DNA of 64,000 nucleotides from the NCBI GenBank assembly GCA_012845835.1, contig JABAKD010000018.1, forward strand, positions 434,001 to 498,000. Reading direction: 5' to 3'. The notes beneath the pieces were generated by a model. That model was not told the origin of the DNA. It worked only from the letters and a program-made list of their open reading frames with translations, and made no database searches. This DNA comes from Undaria pinnatifida. Its lineage: Eukaryota; Sar; Phaeophyceae; Laminariales; Alariaceae. The position numbers were made by a program, and so were the translations under genes. Shown in pieces: positions 11,162-22,540 of this stretch (the first letter of the stretch is position 1; each line of letters begins with the position of its first letter).

Positions 11162-13195
11162 ATGCTTCCCTGCACACTATATATTTTGCTCCGGCCCTAT
11201 TTCAACAGCCGACGACGCCAAATGAAGGGGCACCAAGGGATGTAATCTGCCCCGCGACGAAAGAAGTTACGGATTGCAGGCATTTTTCCGAGACCGGGGT
11301 GGTTGAAGCTTGGAACGGGCTCATGCTCAACCACCTATGTCCGTCGTGATGTCGGTTTCCGCCGGGAAGTGGCGGAGGGCGTTCTCGAACGGCTAATCAG
11401 ACAGGTGTCAATCTGTCAGGGTCGCGGTTGATCGGTTAAGTTTTCGTCGCAGAAGGGGGGCGGGGGTTTGATATAGGTGTAGTATAAACGAAACACAAGC
11501 TGATGCATGCTCCATTAACTTTGTCTGCAGTAAACGTCGACGGAAATTTTCGGAAGGAATGGTGGTGCCAGCGTGCCAGCATAGAGTCCAACCCCTTCCA
11601 GCAGACGGGGAGGGTGCGGGACGGAACGAGCACAGGCCATCTGGGGGAACACCCTTAACCATGAAACTACCAACCAGATGTCGTATTTCTGACTCAAAGT
11701 CGGCGTGCCCGGGGTGCTGATTTAGGTGTGTCGTGAATGCGTGGAAGGGGCTTGTCGTCGATCAGGTACACGTCCGGGGCAAAGTTGGTTTCGTGACGAT
11801 ATATTCACAGATCCGCACCCACGGTGCGAAATCGTTCTGGAAAAAGCATGGGATGTATGCTTGGACCGGGAACCCGCGGAACGGATAAGCTGGCCACACG
11901 ATTTTCGATGTGTCAGCCGCAGGTAAACAACATGACGTTGGTGTGTAGGGCGCCGATGCGAGGAGTGTTGAAGTGAAGGGGGGCAAGAGACGTGTTCATC
12001 GACATATACCTGGCGGGCGGGGTCGATTGGCAAACTGAGTAGGTGGGCGGGATGGGGAGGTCAGGGGGGCCAATATGTGCTAGCCAAAGATCTCTGTCGT
12101 TACGATTCCGCATGGGCGGCGGATGTTGGGGCTGCCGGAGCGAGGAGTGGGGCGTACGCGTTCATTCAACGATAATTCGCGATTGATTTCGAGTAGATCG
12201 TTTTTGGCGGGGAGTCACTCTCAATGTATATCGACCAAACAAGCGATGCGGGAGGTCTCATCATCGAATTACCAAAAACCGTGCAATGTTCAATTTTAAG
12301 TGATTAACATGCACGCGATAGTAGGCGTAGGAGACGTCAACTTCGGGGTCAAATGGCTTCTGTTTATATGGTGGCTTTTATAGGTTTATCAATCGAGGAA
12401 CGGTCCAATACATTCGGAATCCCGTTTTTCTTTCTCGATATTTTGGGTTGTCAGTCGATGTTGAGTTAATGCCAACTGCTGTAGCGGGGTAACGTTTGGG
12501 GGAGGGGGGGGAGGGAAGGAGGGGGCGGGGGGGGAGGGAGGTTGTGATGGCTCGGGGGGTCACTCGCCCGAATTTCCCCCTCCCCGTTCTCATCTTTTTT
12601 CTAGCCTTCGTGAGCTGCCTCAAACTGTCTTATGTGCACCCGCAAGATGGAAAGATGATATATAAGCTGCACCAAGCAAGTCGCGTAAAGTTGTTTTCCC
12701 AGGGGGATACATAGTAACTCGAGTTAGAGCAGTAATATTATAGGCTTGAACAAGGTAGGGAAAAACGGGGGTGTCCCCGTACCATACTCTTGGTTTGAAG
12801 TGTGGGTTTATCGAAGGCCAATGAATGCTACGGTAGGTTTCGGGGTCCCTTATATGGGCCCTCTTTTGCAGTAGCTCGGGGCTCGGGGTCACTCGCGAGA
12901 GTGACTCCACCCCCTGTTCCACATGCGGTCAACGTCCTTTCGCGCTTTTAAAAAATCTCGATGTGAACATATCCACGTGGGACGGTTGGCGATGCCGCGC
13001 CAAACAAATCGCGGAACGAGGTTTTCCCGAGGGTGAGGTGCAGAGCCACTCGCGCGAGTGATCAACACACGATAGTGAAAGGAGGGGTATATCGTACCAG
13101 TCGTAAGATCCCCCCTGGTACCGTAGCTTTTGAATCCAGTTGAAGCAAGACGTGGGGTGAGGTACAGTATGTAGAAGATCTTCAGGTGATGATTG
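11162..13195. other. No gene seen; G-rich tract and palindromes
   Basis: Contains a G-rich tract at about 12494-12560 and two palindromes, GTCACTCGCGAGAGTGAC (12888-12905) and CACTCGCGCGAGTG (13047-13060). The open frames here occur on both strands without consistent domains. I see no splice-compatible exons that I can defend. Confidence 0.35.
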
Positions 13196-13555
13196 ACACG
13201 TGCTGCGGTCACAGGAGGTAGCACTGTTTTTTGTGGCTGGAAGGTTTTCGAAACGGCGGGCCCCGTAACCCGCCTTGACCCCAAAAACCCCGGAAATCCT
13301 TTCTCTTCGAAACTAAAAACAACAAATCATTGGGTAACTACAGTAAGCCGTGGTGTTGTCCCACCGCGTTGCACTTTCCTTTTTTTATTGCAGATAAAAT
13401 AAATCAGTTTTGGTTTGGGGACACGATGTGTTCCGGCAATGACGGAGGTCCTTGAGTAAGGACCACCAAAAACGTAATGGCGCACCTCCAACAACGTAAA
13501 ACGCGTCCGTCTTTGGCAAAAGACAACCTTGGTGCACCTCGGTCGTAGCGTGCGT
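13196..13555. mobile_element. R2 element or two fused R2 fragments
   Basis: Left end ACACGTGCTGCGGTCACAGG and right end GTGCACCTCGGTCGTAGCGT, approximately inverted. Internal GGGCCCCGTAACCC and GGTCCTTGAGTAAGGACCACC segments match R2 blocks. Longer than the 240-250-bp copies, so probably composite. A further decayed copy follows at about 13655-13940. Confidence 0.5.
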
Positions 13556-14345
13556 CTCAAAAGCATGCTACGCGCGCGCGCCGAATATCGTTCAGCGGAC
13601 GTTACACTGTACGTAGTTCGATACGTCTATGCTACCCCGGCGTCTCGGACGGCTGTATGACGCCTGCTATGACAGAGTGTTTTCAGAGGCAGCACTTTTT
13701 TTGGCAAAACGTTTATTTTTGCTGGATTACGGGTCTTTCCATAGTCGTCAGAAATTCTTTTTTGGCCTGCGATCTGCGTATTGCTTACACCTTTGATATC
13801 CTAGCTCAAGGGGCTGACCATCGGGGATGGCAGGTTTGCTTGTCTCCTGATCAGTTTTTGGACGAGACATGGAGCTCCTGAAATGAGAGAAGCCTCCCAA
13901 AAAAAAAAAACACCTGTGCCGTACAAGTAGCATGTGTGTCGAGCATCGCCAGTGTGTTGCCTTTGACCAGGCTTACATTTTGGAATTGTCGTGAACGGTC
14001 GACGCTTTTTTTCGATCTGCTTCTCCCCGAAACGAGTCCTAGTCTATACATGGTGGGTTGCTCAGTTTCAGCGCCCGCGCTAGAGGTGAGAGCTGATTTT
14101 TTCTTCTCCTGTGCTTGTCGGGTATTTGAACCGCCGCCATAAAACTGTCCAATACGCTATGCCAATGCCAAAACGTGTTTTTATTCGCGTTTGTGGGAGC
14201 AACGCAACCACTTGGTGCGCGAGGGTAACCCCCCCCCCTTGCAGCAATCTTCGTCATAGGTTGAATAGGCCAGTTGTGTGTTGTGTTTCTCGCGTGTGCG
14301 ACACAAGTGTTTTACGGTAATTATTTGCCACTTAAGTACGAGATA

Positions 14346-15765
14346 CAGTAGGTGGCCCTTTATAGTGGCATATAGGGGCAAGACCAAATGGTGCCACTAT
14401 TCGGGGCAGTGCCACTATTCGATATAGTGGCACTATTGCCACTATTGCACGGTCAATAGTGGCAATATTGCCACTATATCGAATAAGAAGATTCGATGTT
14501 CACGATATCGACGGCGGTTCATTGGATCTACACTCGCATGCGCTGTTACATGCGGGTAAAGCCGTGTAATGCTGCACTCCTCGTGGTTGAGCATTTGCGT
14601 GCGGCAGTATCCGCATGAAACACATGAAATGACACTTGGTTATCCAAGGGTCGCCGAGCCTTCTGCGGTCAAAACCTATTTTTCATTTTTCAGTTCAGGC
14701 AGACCACCGAAACCACGCCCAAACGTACTGAAGGAGGCACATCATTTATGTTTTGTCCGGCGGACCATGTAACATGGGGTTCAACGCACGCAGAAGAAAT
14801 GACAACAGCAACGCAGAGACGCGAACAACTGAAGCAACCAAGCTTGAAGAGCCAAACGCTCTCCACCCCGGCGCATCAACCCAACCGCCACGATGCTCTG
14901 CAACTACGTACGAGCACTTTTGGTGTAGGCGTCAGCCGACTGATCGCACTAGGAGTCGGCAAGCGTTCTAATGTCCATCTGCCGTGCCGGTCTGGCTGAG
15001 TGCGCTGCGAAGAACACCATCTTCGCCTTGCGGAGGTAATGCCCGGCTTCGCCAATGCCACACGACTCTGCGTACTGTTCTAGAGGACCAAAAAGTTCAG
15101 CCAGTTCCGCAAACGACGGCGGCGCCTTCTTCCCCCCGCCCCTCGCGCTCTCAGAAGCTTTGGCATTGTCTGGCTCGTCGTCACTGTCCGCCTCTACCTC
15201 GTACGTGTTGTTAACCTTCTCCATGAAAATCTCTTCTGCGTCTTTAGACAGAGTGTCAGCAAACTCGGCTTGCTCCTCCAACCCGGCCCATCCCTCCACG
15301 GCCTTGGAGGCACGCTTAGGCTGATTCGAGGAGTCGGGTGTCTTTTGCTTTTTGGCGATGCACGGGTTGACGCGGTGTATTTCTCTGCCGCCCTCCTCCT
15401 CTGGTTCACCACATATTCCATGAAGCCGGCCGCCGCAGCCAAGGCGACATCCGTGCCCGTCTTTCTCTCCCAGTGGTCGGTTTGGGAGTTTACACAGTTA
15501 TAGGTCCGCGCAGGCTGGCATGATACGTGTGGCGCCCACTGCTGAGGGTGCGTGTGGGCAGGTGTGGTCCAGCAGTAGTGGGGGCCCGCTGTTTGGAACT
15601 GCCACTATTGGGTGTGTGAGATGCCCAACATGCCACTATTGAGGGCCCCGTCCTCAATAGTGGGAAAGTGCCACTATATCGGGTTGAGATTTTGCCAGGA
15701 TATGTTTATGCCACTATTCAGGGCACTTCACTATTCAGGTTGCCACTATAAAGGGCCACCTACTG
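14346..15765. mobile_element. DNA transposon with 25-bp perfect terminal inverted repeats
   Basis: 14346-14370 (CAGTAGGTGGCCCTTTATAG and five more bases) is the exact reverse complement of 15741-15765. Both ends are flanked by TA, consistent with a TA target duplication. Inside each end lie multiple subterminal copies of TGCCACTATT in both orientations (14380-14485 and 15600-15745), as expected for transposase binding sites. The interior carries a decayed ORF on the minus strand. TA duplication with a CAGT start would fit a Tc1/mariner-like mechanism, but no catalytic domain is seen, so the superfamily is open. Confidence 0.8.
14949..15500 (-). pseudogene. Decayed ORF inside the 1420-bp transposon
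   Basis: Two minus-strand frames join into one likely protein. The upstream part (about 15500-15320) reads TDHWERKTGTDVALAAAAGF then MEYVVNQRRRAAEKYTA; the downstream part (15299-14949, possibly extending upstream) has an acidic stretch EADSDDEPDNAKASESARGG and FAELAELFGPLEQYAESCGI. A frameshift near 15300-15370 separates them. I do not recognise the family. Its place between the inverted ends suggests an element-encoded protein, perhaps accessory or a transposase fragment. Confidence 0.4.
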
Positions 15766-16786
15766 TACTCGAAAACCTTTCGCCGGTTTGGTGTTAACTG
15801 CGCTTTTCGCAAGATCACGTATGTGTATGTTGTTTGGTATTCGCTTGTGCTGTAGCGCGTAAGTTTACTGCTGTTCATGGAGTTTCCTTGGTACATTATT
15901 TTTATCCACACGGAACGGCACCAACAGTGTCGACATATAGCGATGTCACACGACAATATATAGGGGACACGCGTGCCAAAGAAAAGCGTAGCAAGTCTTG
16001 GGGAAACCCATAACTGACAGACTCGTCGGTTCTTCAACCTACCAACATGCCTGGCACAGTTGTGTTGGACAGTGTCACTTGACCGTGTGAGACAGTATCA
16101 CTTGACAATTTTACATAGTAGGCCGTTAGAATTTTCGTCGGGCTGCAATTGGATCTTCGCCAAGAGACTCAGTTTTAGGATAACGTATTGGGAGCCACTC
16201 CGGTGAGGAGCCGCGGATCAAACTGTTGCTACCTATATATCGTGTTGCTACACTCTGTCGGGTTTGGACACGCTCTACGAAAGATTATAAAGGTACGACA
16301 TCACTTTTCGTCTGAAATGGTGTCTTAATGACGAGGCTTCCTTAACCCAAAATCGTCGGGAAAGGGCTGTTTAACAGGGTGTTGGGGAGGGAGGTGGCTC
16401 GCCGATGTTTGTCGTGTTTGTAAACGATTGAGTAGGTTTGAATACCTTACCACCCAAAATTCTCGGTTTCCACGAGGCATCGTGTGGCACACAGAACTGT
16501 AGCAGGTGCAGTCTTGCACAAAATACGCCGAACTAAACGATCCTAGGGATCTGGAGGTATGCTTGTTTTGCACCACAATTTCTGACTGAACGTGGGCGAC
16601 TTATCGACTAAGTATGGTAGCTGTCCAGTACGCTGGTGTCTTCATTACAAAAATCGAACATAGAGCAGCTGTTCCCAAGCGCTCGCGCACCAGGGTATGT
16701 ATGTAATTGTATATATAATATGTGTAAAACATTCACAGCAATTTCTACAGCAACACAAATAACGATTTGCCGAACATGTTAAGAAT
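15766..16786. other. No gene seen; R2 fragment
   Basis: An R2-like fragment lies near 16255-16360 (GGACACGCTCTACGAAAG, ACGAGGCTTCCTTAACCC). Otherwise nothing recognisable. Confidence 0.4.
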
Positions 16787-17183
16787 ATTCGATGATACTC
16801 CTGCAGCTCAGGCTGCAAAGATTGGCGCTATCAGTTGTTAAACTGACCGAGCAGACACACTGTGTGTCGAGGATGTGAACAACCGATTACTCTTGAAAAA
16901 GGCTCTGGGGGGTAACAACGGTTTAGGACGATGAACAGGGATAAGGTCAGATGCGGTTCGACGAGTTATCGTGGAAGGTGTGCAAACGCTCCAGTTCCTC
17001 AATCATGATGGCCTCTTGCAGCAACGTGTATCGACGGCTTGTCGCTGAAACTCGTCGACTACAAGAACTGCTGAAAGGTCTCCTAAATATACCGATATAT
17101 ATATAAAGCGGTGCAGTTAGATGAACCGCAACTAACGAAGAATTGACTCAGTAGGCTACGTACATAGTGCTTATTTCTCAACA
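16787..17183 (-). repeat. 3' LTR of the minus-strand Copia
   Basis: Matches 22151-22540 in the same orientation. Shared blocks include GGCTGCAAAGATTGGC, CTGTGTGTCGAGGA, TCAGATGCGGTTCGACGAG, TCGTCGACTACAA and TTGACTCAGTAGGCTA. Read on the minus strand it begins TGTTGAGAAATAAGCAC, so it has the usual TG start. The inner boundary could lie further left (to about 16719), where similarity fades. Confidence 0.8.
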
Positions 17184-17254
17184 TTCCCACTCAAGGCAAG
17201 TCGCAATGCACAAACAAGGAGTGTCCCAGGGCGATTGAACTTGATTTAAGTCCT

Positions 17255-17420
17255 GATCATGGCTAACGATTTCCAGTACTTGTTGGAAGCGATAGAAACG
17301 TTACTAAAGCGCCGATCATGGCTAACGATCATCAGCACTTGTTGGAAGCGAAAGAAACATTACTATAAAGCACCGATCATGGCTAACGAATGCCATCACT
17401 TGTTGGGAGCAATGCTGCTT
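17255..17420. repeat. Three tandem repeats of about 60 bp
   Basis: GATCATGGCTAACGA recurs at 17255, 17314 and 17375, each followed by CACTTGTTGG.AGC or a close variant. They lie between the RNase H tail and the 3' LTR of the minus-strand Copia. Confidence 0.8.
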
Positions 17421-17549
17421 CACTAGAAGACTGACAAAGTAAACAAAACCATTTAGCTCGTGCAGTGTAACTCCCCCATTTCCGCATGTATAGTCTAGAA
17501 AATCACGAAAAAAGGAAGACATCGTTTGATTGTGCAATGTTCTAAATTT

Positions 17550-17935
17550 CAGGCCCTGAATCCGTTGATAGCGCTGCCTTTGCTTGATGAGATGATTGGT
17601 GCCAATGTCAGCAAGCTGGTCTTCTGCCTTCACAGGCGTGCCATTACCTTGTTCGAGGTCGTTTTCCACTGCTCTTTAGCCGGTAAAGTCATTGCCTCTT
17701 CTACGGTGTTTGGAGTTATTTCCGCATGCTCCTCGGCCGAACAGCTTTGAATGGCCGTCGCGGCGTAGGCGTACTCAACGGCAGAATCTTCTCTGTACGT
17801 CTCATTCGCAGTATCTAGCAGGGTTTGATTGGAATACAGCGTCAGCCTTCGGAGCTCAGACAGCGCTAACCCGGTGGCGATCGCCGCTAGCTGGTCAGAA
17901 TCTGAATGGTTGTGAGAGTTACGCCGCCCACACAA
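17550..17935 (-). pseudogene. Copia RT start fused to RNase H tail (internal deletion)
   Basis: From 17935 the minus strand reads the linker before Copia RT, ending TVEEAMTLPAKEQWKTTSNK, the usual start of the RT domain. From about 17650 in another frame it reads GTPVKAEDQLADIGTNHLIK, which resembles the C-terminal tail of Copia RNase H. The whole RT palm and most of RNase H, normally well over a kilobase, are missing at the junction near 17640-17650. The element cannot reverse transcribe on its own. Confidence 0.65.
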
Positions 17936-17939
17936 TATC

Positions 17940-18660
17940 CTTCATTGCCGGCACGCGTAGCCGCAGGAGTCGCCTCAATACGCTAGTGACCCAGCCAGAG
18001 GTGTTTCCAGGGACGCTCCCGCGGGTAACACCACCTGCTCCTGTGGTTCGAGAACAACCTCGTTCGAAACTCCGTTTGTAGGATCTTTCCCGGGCATCGC
18101 CCCTTCTTGCGGTGGACCGGCAGGTCCTCTGTCCAGTGTGTCCCTTCAAGTGATCTCGCCGACCCGCTCCAAGCGGTAAGCCACCTGTGTATTGTCTGAA
18201 AGCCCGCCCATGACTATGTGGTCAGCAGAAGCACCGGGAATCGGTTCCAACACGTGAGTGTAATTGCGAAGATCGCGCAGAAAGTAGTCGTCTGTGATGT
18301 AGTTGTGGTCATCCTTGTCATTTTATGGCGGATTAACATGCTGCGAAGTTTCTCCCAACGGTGGCGAGAATGGGTACGATGGGGTTTCGATGAAGATGAC
18401 TTTTCGGCTCTCCATAATTCGCCGGGTGGCCGTGTTGTACACTCGATCGCTGTTGCCGTTGTTGCCGTATCCAACCCCCGTCCTTCCACCGCCCTGAGTT
18501 CAACAAATTTGGAGTACATCTCAATAGGCACGAAGGCCCGGCCACTGATGACTCAGAGAGTCTCAGGTCCGGCTCCATCCTGTGTAGCATTTTGTACGGA
18601 AACCGCATGCCGGTTGCAGAGTGCGGCGCGCTGCGCAGAAACACCGCCGTGAACATCAAT
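17940..18660 (-). pseudogene. Copia integrase C-terminal region and linker, decayed
   Basis: Several frames carry pieces of the region after the integrase core. GRAFVPIEMYSKFVELRAVE (near 18531) matches the Copia GC.AFV.I.....KL pattern. A second frame has a YN.ATRRI.ESR.V-like segment around 18430. Downstream is a Pro/Gly-rich linker with stops. At least two frameshifts are needed to connect the pieces. Confidence 0.55.
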
Positions 18661-18771
18661 TCTCCTCACAGAAACTATAGCAGTCCGGCGTCGGCAAGCG
18701 TACACCGCACCATTGCTGCCAGATTAATTTTAACGCGTTCGGACATGCCGATCGAATAGTATTAAGGGGCT

Positions 18772-19231
18772 GTTACAGACATAGGCCACCCTTTGCAGGT
18801 TTCTCTAATAGGCAGGGTCCACGTTGGTAACTCACTTGTACGAAATAAGATCTTGTCTTAGTTCCACACACGCCACCGACGAACTGAATAGCGTTCAATT
18901 CCGCGAGGCAAAAGCACCATCCCCTTTCTCCTTTGCGCACATGCCTTCAAAGGCATGTCAAACCCTTTATATCAAATCGTACCAAATATATTACGCCTTG
19001 TTAGGCTCCCATTCGAATACAATAACACTAGCCCACCCTGATGAGCCGTATATGCAATAATATGGAAGATTCGGGGAAGCACCTGTTCCACCATTTACAA
19101 CATGACTCGAAAAGGTGGCTCTTCACAACCTACTCCCCCACATCTACTCTTTGAGGCTACGAAGTGTCAGGGAAAACGCTACAGCAGAAAACCCCGAACG
19201 AAGAGCGGAAGGCGGGAAAAGGGCTGTAGAA
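18772..19231. repeat. LTR-like insertion inside the Copia, related to 55469-55925
   Basis: Begins TGTTACAGACATAGG. Its second half matches 55740-55905: ACTAGCCCACCCTGATGAG, CGTATATGCA.TAATATGGAAG / CGCATATGCAGAAATATGGGAG, GATTCGGGGAA and ACTCCC..C.TCTA. It interrupts the integrase region, which explains the gap between integrase pieces. A TG start and a CA-like end suggest a solo LTR of a different family; boundaries are approximate. Confidence 0.5.
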
Positions 19232-19323
19232 CACTCCAGCGTATGGTGGGATTGACAGGCGCGAGAGCAATCGCTTCTATAGATTAGCGTGGGAAACGGG
19301 GGCAGAGAAAGGTAAGACGGGAG

Positions 19324-20125
19324 CTATGCAAAAAAAAAGAAAAAATAGCAAAATGCGAAAGAGGTGGGGTCAATTTGCCACGGCATGATGGTGCTGATGT
19401 ACTCGAGTGACACCCCCGTCTGAAAGCAGTTCTCCTGGATCTCGTTGCTGACGAATTCGCCGCCTTTGTCTCCCGTCAACCGCTCGACGCGGTAACAACT
19501 TGAAATTGCCACAGATTGTGTATCAATACCTGGAATGAGCTGAAAGCTTCGTGCTTGTACTTAAGCAAATGTGGCTCTGTCCACATGGTGTTCTCGTCGG
19601 ATATCATTGTAATGTACTTGTAGCCCCCGACGCCTCTGTGATTAGAGGTCCCATCTATGAGAAACGAGTTAGAAAGGGAGTTTAACCTCGTGTTTGGAGG
19701 TCTTTCGATGCGTCGGCTGGTAACACTTGCCCACGGAGCACACATCGCAGTCTGGCACAGGCCCGTCAAAACTCACGATGTTGTTAGCAAGGTTGTTAAG
19801 GAGGTTTAAGCTCTTGCGGTTGAGATGCCCTAGTCGCCGATACCACAGGGTGGCGTTTGCCGCAGCCTGTATTCCCAGCTTTGGCCTGTTGCCACCGCCG
19901 GCGACGTCGAGCGAGAAAGAATAAGACCCCAGCTCTTTGGGCGGAAATGTGTGGTTGTGTGTTTCCAGCTTTGGGTTGGTCATGTCAAAGATAGACACCA
20001 ACCCGTTACGCGCAGCTTGCTTGACAGAGAATAGGTTACGCCCTAGGCCGGGCACAGTCAGACACGGAAGTTGAATTGACCGTTGCACTCCTTTGTTGTC
20101 GACGACGTGGCCCTGGAGCACTCCC
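19324..20125 (-). pseudogene. Copia GAG_pre-integrase and integrase core
   Basis: From 20121 the frame reads the region after protease (GHVVDNKGVQRSIQLPCL, VPGLGRNLFSVKQAARNG), then the GAG_pre-integrase signature LWYRRLGHLNRKSLNLLNNL and the zinc-binding DCDVCSVGK. A shifted frame continues with GGYKYITMISDENTMW, typical of the integrase core start (first catalytic Asp). Another has RLTGDKGGEFVSNEIQ, the second catalytic Asp with the expected SNEF neighbourhood, then GVSLEYIST. Two frameshifts split it, and an inserted sequence cuts it after the second Asp. Confidence 0.8.
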
Positions 20126-20151
20126 TGCGCAGTGCCATTCTATTCCCCCCC

Positions 20152-20575
20152 CTACGGCGGTTGAGATTTTCGTGGCACGTCCGAGACCGTGTACCCTCCC
20201 AGTCTGTCCCGAAATACGGGGGTTATGACGTCGACGAAATATTGTCCCGCCTCGCCACTATCCACCAGAACATTTACGGAGTCGTTGCTGCAGCCTGTCC
20301 TCGCGGTGGGACCGATGGTCAGAGCCGAGCCGGTTTCCGTACTGGTGATGCCTCCAAGACGTCGGGCTGTCCATAGGTGTTCTTGACCCTTCAAACATGA
20401 ATAGAGTTGAAAACGAGACCCACAGACAATAGAGAAAAGCCACCATCACTAGAGCAAGTGTCATAGCCGTCAAACCCCCGACGATGTGCTCTCGGAATCC
20501 CAGTTGCTGGGCCGGTTCTACCTCGACCATGAAGAGCGAGTAATCCGTCCCTTCTCCGCTGACGCCCATGAAAGA
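20152..20575 (-). pseudogene. Copia aspartic protease region
   Basis: SVNVLVDSGEAGQYF (near 20290) contains the D-S-G active site in the context expected for a Copia protease, followed by DRLGGYTVSDVPRK. The segment upstream (20569-20400) is a decayed linker. A stop precedes the pre-integrase part. Confidence 0.7.
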
Positions 20576-20879
20576 TCCGAACAGGCCACCTGTGTCGACT
20601 GGTTCATCCGTGGCGCCGAATGACCAAAATGTTTCATCCTCCGTCGGCGCTTCTACTGCGGTGAACGAGATCGGGTGGTCGATGTGGTTGGTGGCATAGT
20701 TGGTGTTAACATAATTTGCCCTGCCGACACCATGCTGGGTGCGGCAGTCCGCACCGCTATGCGTAGTGCTCTATTGGAAGAGCACCACTGATTTATATGT
20801 CCCCCTCTCCACGTGTCTCATGATCTTGCTTTTTCGTGTCGAGGCAAGTGTTGTTTTTCCTGATGTTGGTAACCCACCG

Positions 20880-21700
20880 GATAGGACCCCCACCGGTGCT
20901 CCTAGTTCAAAATGGCACAGTCCCGCGTGACGTGTCCAAATCATTTGCAGTATTTGCACTGCACATCGCTGTTAGTGTGCCCCATCAACTGCATGGCAAT
21001 GCCGTGGCCTGCGACCGGCTTAGCGTTGACAGAGCGTGAAAGGTTGTCGACGTACATATTGTGTACCATGTGGCAAATGTCGTCTAGCCCAAAGTCCCGC
21101 CTCTCGTAGCTGCCGGTTCGTAGCCTCTCGTATTCGGGTGGAAGGGATTGGAGAATGATTTCCTCGTGCCTCTCATCGTGTCCTGTTGGTCTCATTTCTT
21201 CCAGGAGGTCACGGTATTCGTCCAGAAAAAAAAAGAAGTCGTCTGGCTGACCGGGCTCCATCATCGTGTTGACGAGGTTCTCGTGGTTCGCCCTTCTGGC
21301 TTCCGTAGCGTAACCGATATTCTTCTCAGTCCAGACTTCCACGCCAGCTGACATATCCCGCTCTATCTTCTGGCCGCTTTCCCTCGAACTTCATGACAGC
21401 GTTGTTGGGGGAGCCAGGTGTGGTGAGAAGTATATAGCACACTCCAGAAAATCTTGGTTTGCCTGTAACCTGTTCTGCTCAGCTACAGCCATGAACGTCG
21501 CGGTGTCGATTCTGCCCAGAGTATATGGTGATGGCTAAGCCTTGCCTTGAAACACCTTGATTGCGGCCTCGCTGCAGAAAGATAGGCAGACGCGCAGCTT
21601 GCTCTTGTGTTCTTGAAAAGGCTTCTTGTTCCTGCCGGCAAAGACGGGGCAGTTCTTGATGACCGCCTGGGGTTGGTTGGACGCCACACTCTATGGTGAC
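20880..21700 (-). pseudogene. Copia Gag with zinc knuckle
   Basis: The best part (21354-20941) reads WTEKNIGYATEARRANHENL, DDFFFFLDEYRDLLEEM and RRDFGLDDICHMVHNMYVDN, a Copia Gag (UBN2-type) fold. It ends in VQCKYCK, then a stop, then FGHVTRDCAIL, which together make a CX2CX4HX4C nucleocapsid knuckle broken by one stop. The N-terminal part upstream (21700-21400) is in several frames. Confidence 0.8.
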
Positions 21701-22150
21701 CACTCGACGATATATCGAATCTGTTCCTGCAGCATATAGAATATGAATATAGTAGACAAGCGAACCCGAGTCTTGGTCGGTGTACTGTATAAAGCAAACA
21801 AACAAAGAAGCAAACCGACCTGGACAGACAAACAAACAATCAAACGAACAGGCAAACCAACAGACAAACTCGCCCGAGTCTATTGGAACATACAATAGAT
21901 GAAAGACGAACCCGAGTCTCATTCGGGGTGCTCACAAAAGGCAGACACGCGTCCGAGTCTGTGTTGGGCCCCTGAATCGCGGAACCGAGCTGTGTCGTCG
22001 GATCGATAAACAAAATAAAGCTTAGGAGGTTATTTGTGAAAAGTCAAAATATAGTTGAGAAGCGTTGTGTAAAAATCCCTAGCTGCTGCTCCTGCTTCGG
22101 GTCCACGAAGGTTCCCGATGTAAACGATGCCTCACAAACCTCCTATGATT

Positions 22151-22540
22151 ATTCGATCATACTCCTGCTGTAGGCTGCAAAGATTGGCACTCACAGTTGT
22201 TTAACTGGCCCAGCAAACACGCTGTGTGTCGAGGAAGCGAGGAATCGATAACTCTTGAAAAAGGCCGCTTGAGGGAAACCAAGGCTTAGGACGATGAACT
22301 GTGATAAGATCAGATGCGGTTCGACGAGAGACCGTGGACGATGTGAAAACACTCCGGTTCCTCAATCATGTTGGCCTCTTACAGCAACGTCTATCGACGG
22401 CTAGTCGACGCAACTCGTCGACTACAATAACTGCTGAAAGGTCTTCTAATTTCCCGCTTAAATACGGTGTAGTTGGTTGAACCGCAACTGACAAAAATAT
22501 TGACTCAGTAGGCTATGTACATGGTGCCTATTTCTTTACA
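22151..22540 (-). repeat. 5' LTR of the minus-strand Copia
   Basis: Partner of 16787-17183. Read on the minus strand it begins TGTAAAGAAATAGGCACC. Divergence between the LTRs is obvious by eye, so the insertion is not recent. No clear primer-binding site or flanking target duplication was identified. Confidence 0.8.

Larger units (their letters stand above)
16787..22540 (-). mobile_element. Minus-strand Ty1/Copia LTR retrotransposon, defective
   Basis: Two similar direct repeats (LTRs) flank a polyprotein remnant whose order along the minus strand is Gag, zinc knuckle, protease, GAG_pre-integrase, integrase, then the start of RT and the RNase H tail. Integrase before RT identifies Copia. Stops, frameshifts, an RT deletion and an inserted LTR-like segment make it defective. 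The leader between the 5' LTR and Gag (about 21700-22150) contains ACAA-rich simple sequence and repeated CCCGAGTCT motifs. Confidence 0.85.

Noticed and set aside
18218-18652. 144-codon plus-strand ORF
   Set aside because: Antisense to the decayed Copia integrase region on the minus strand.
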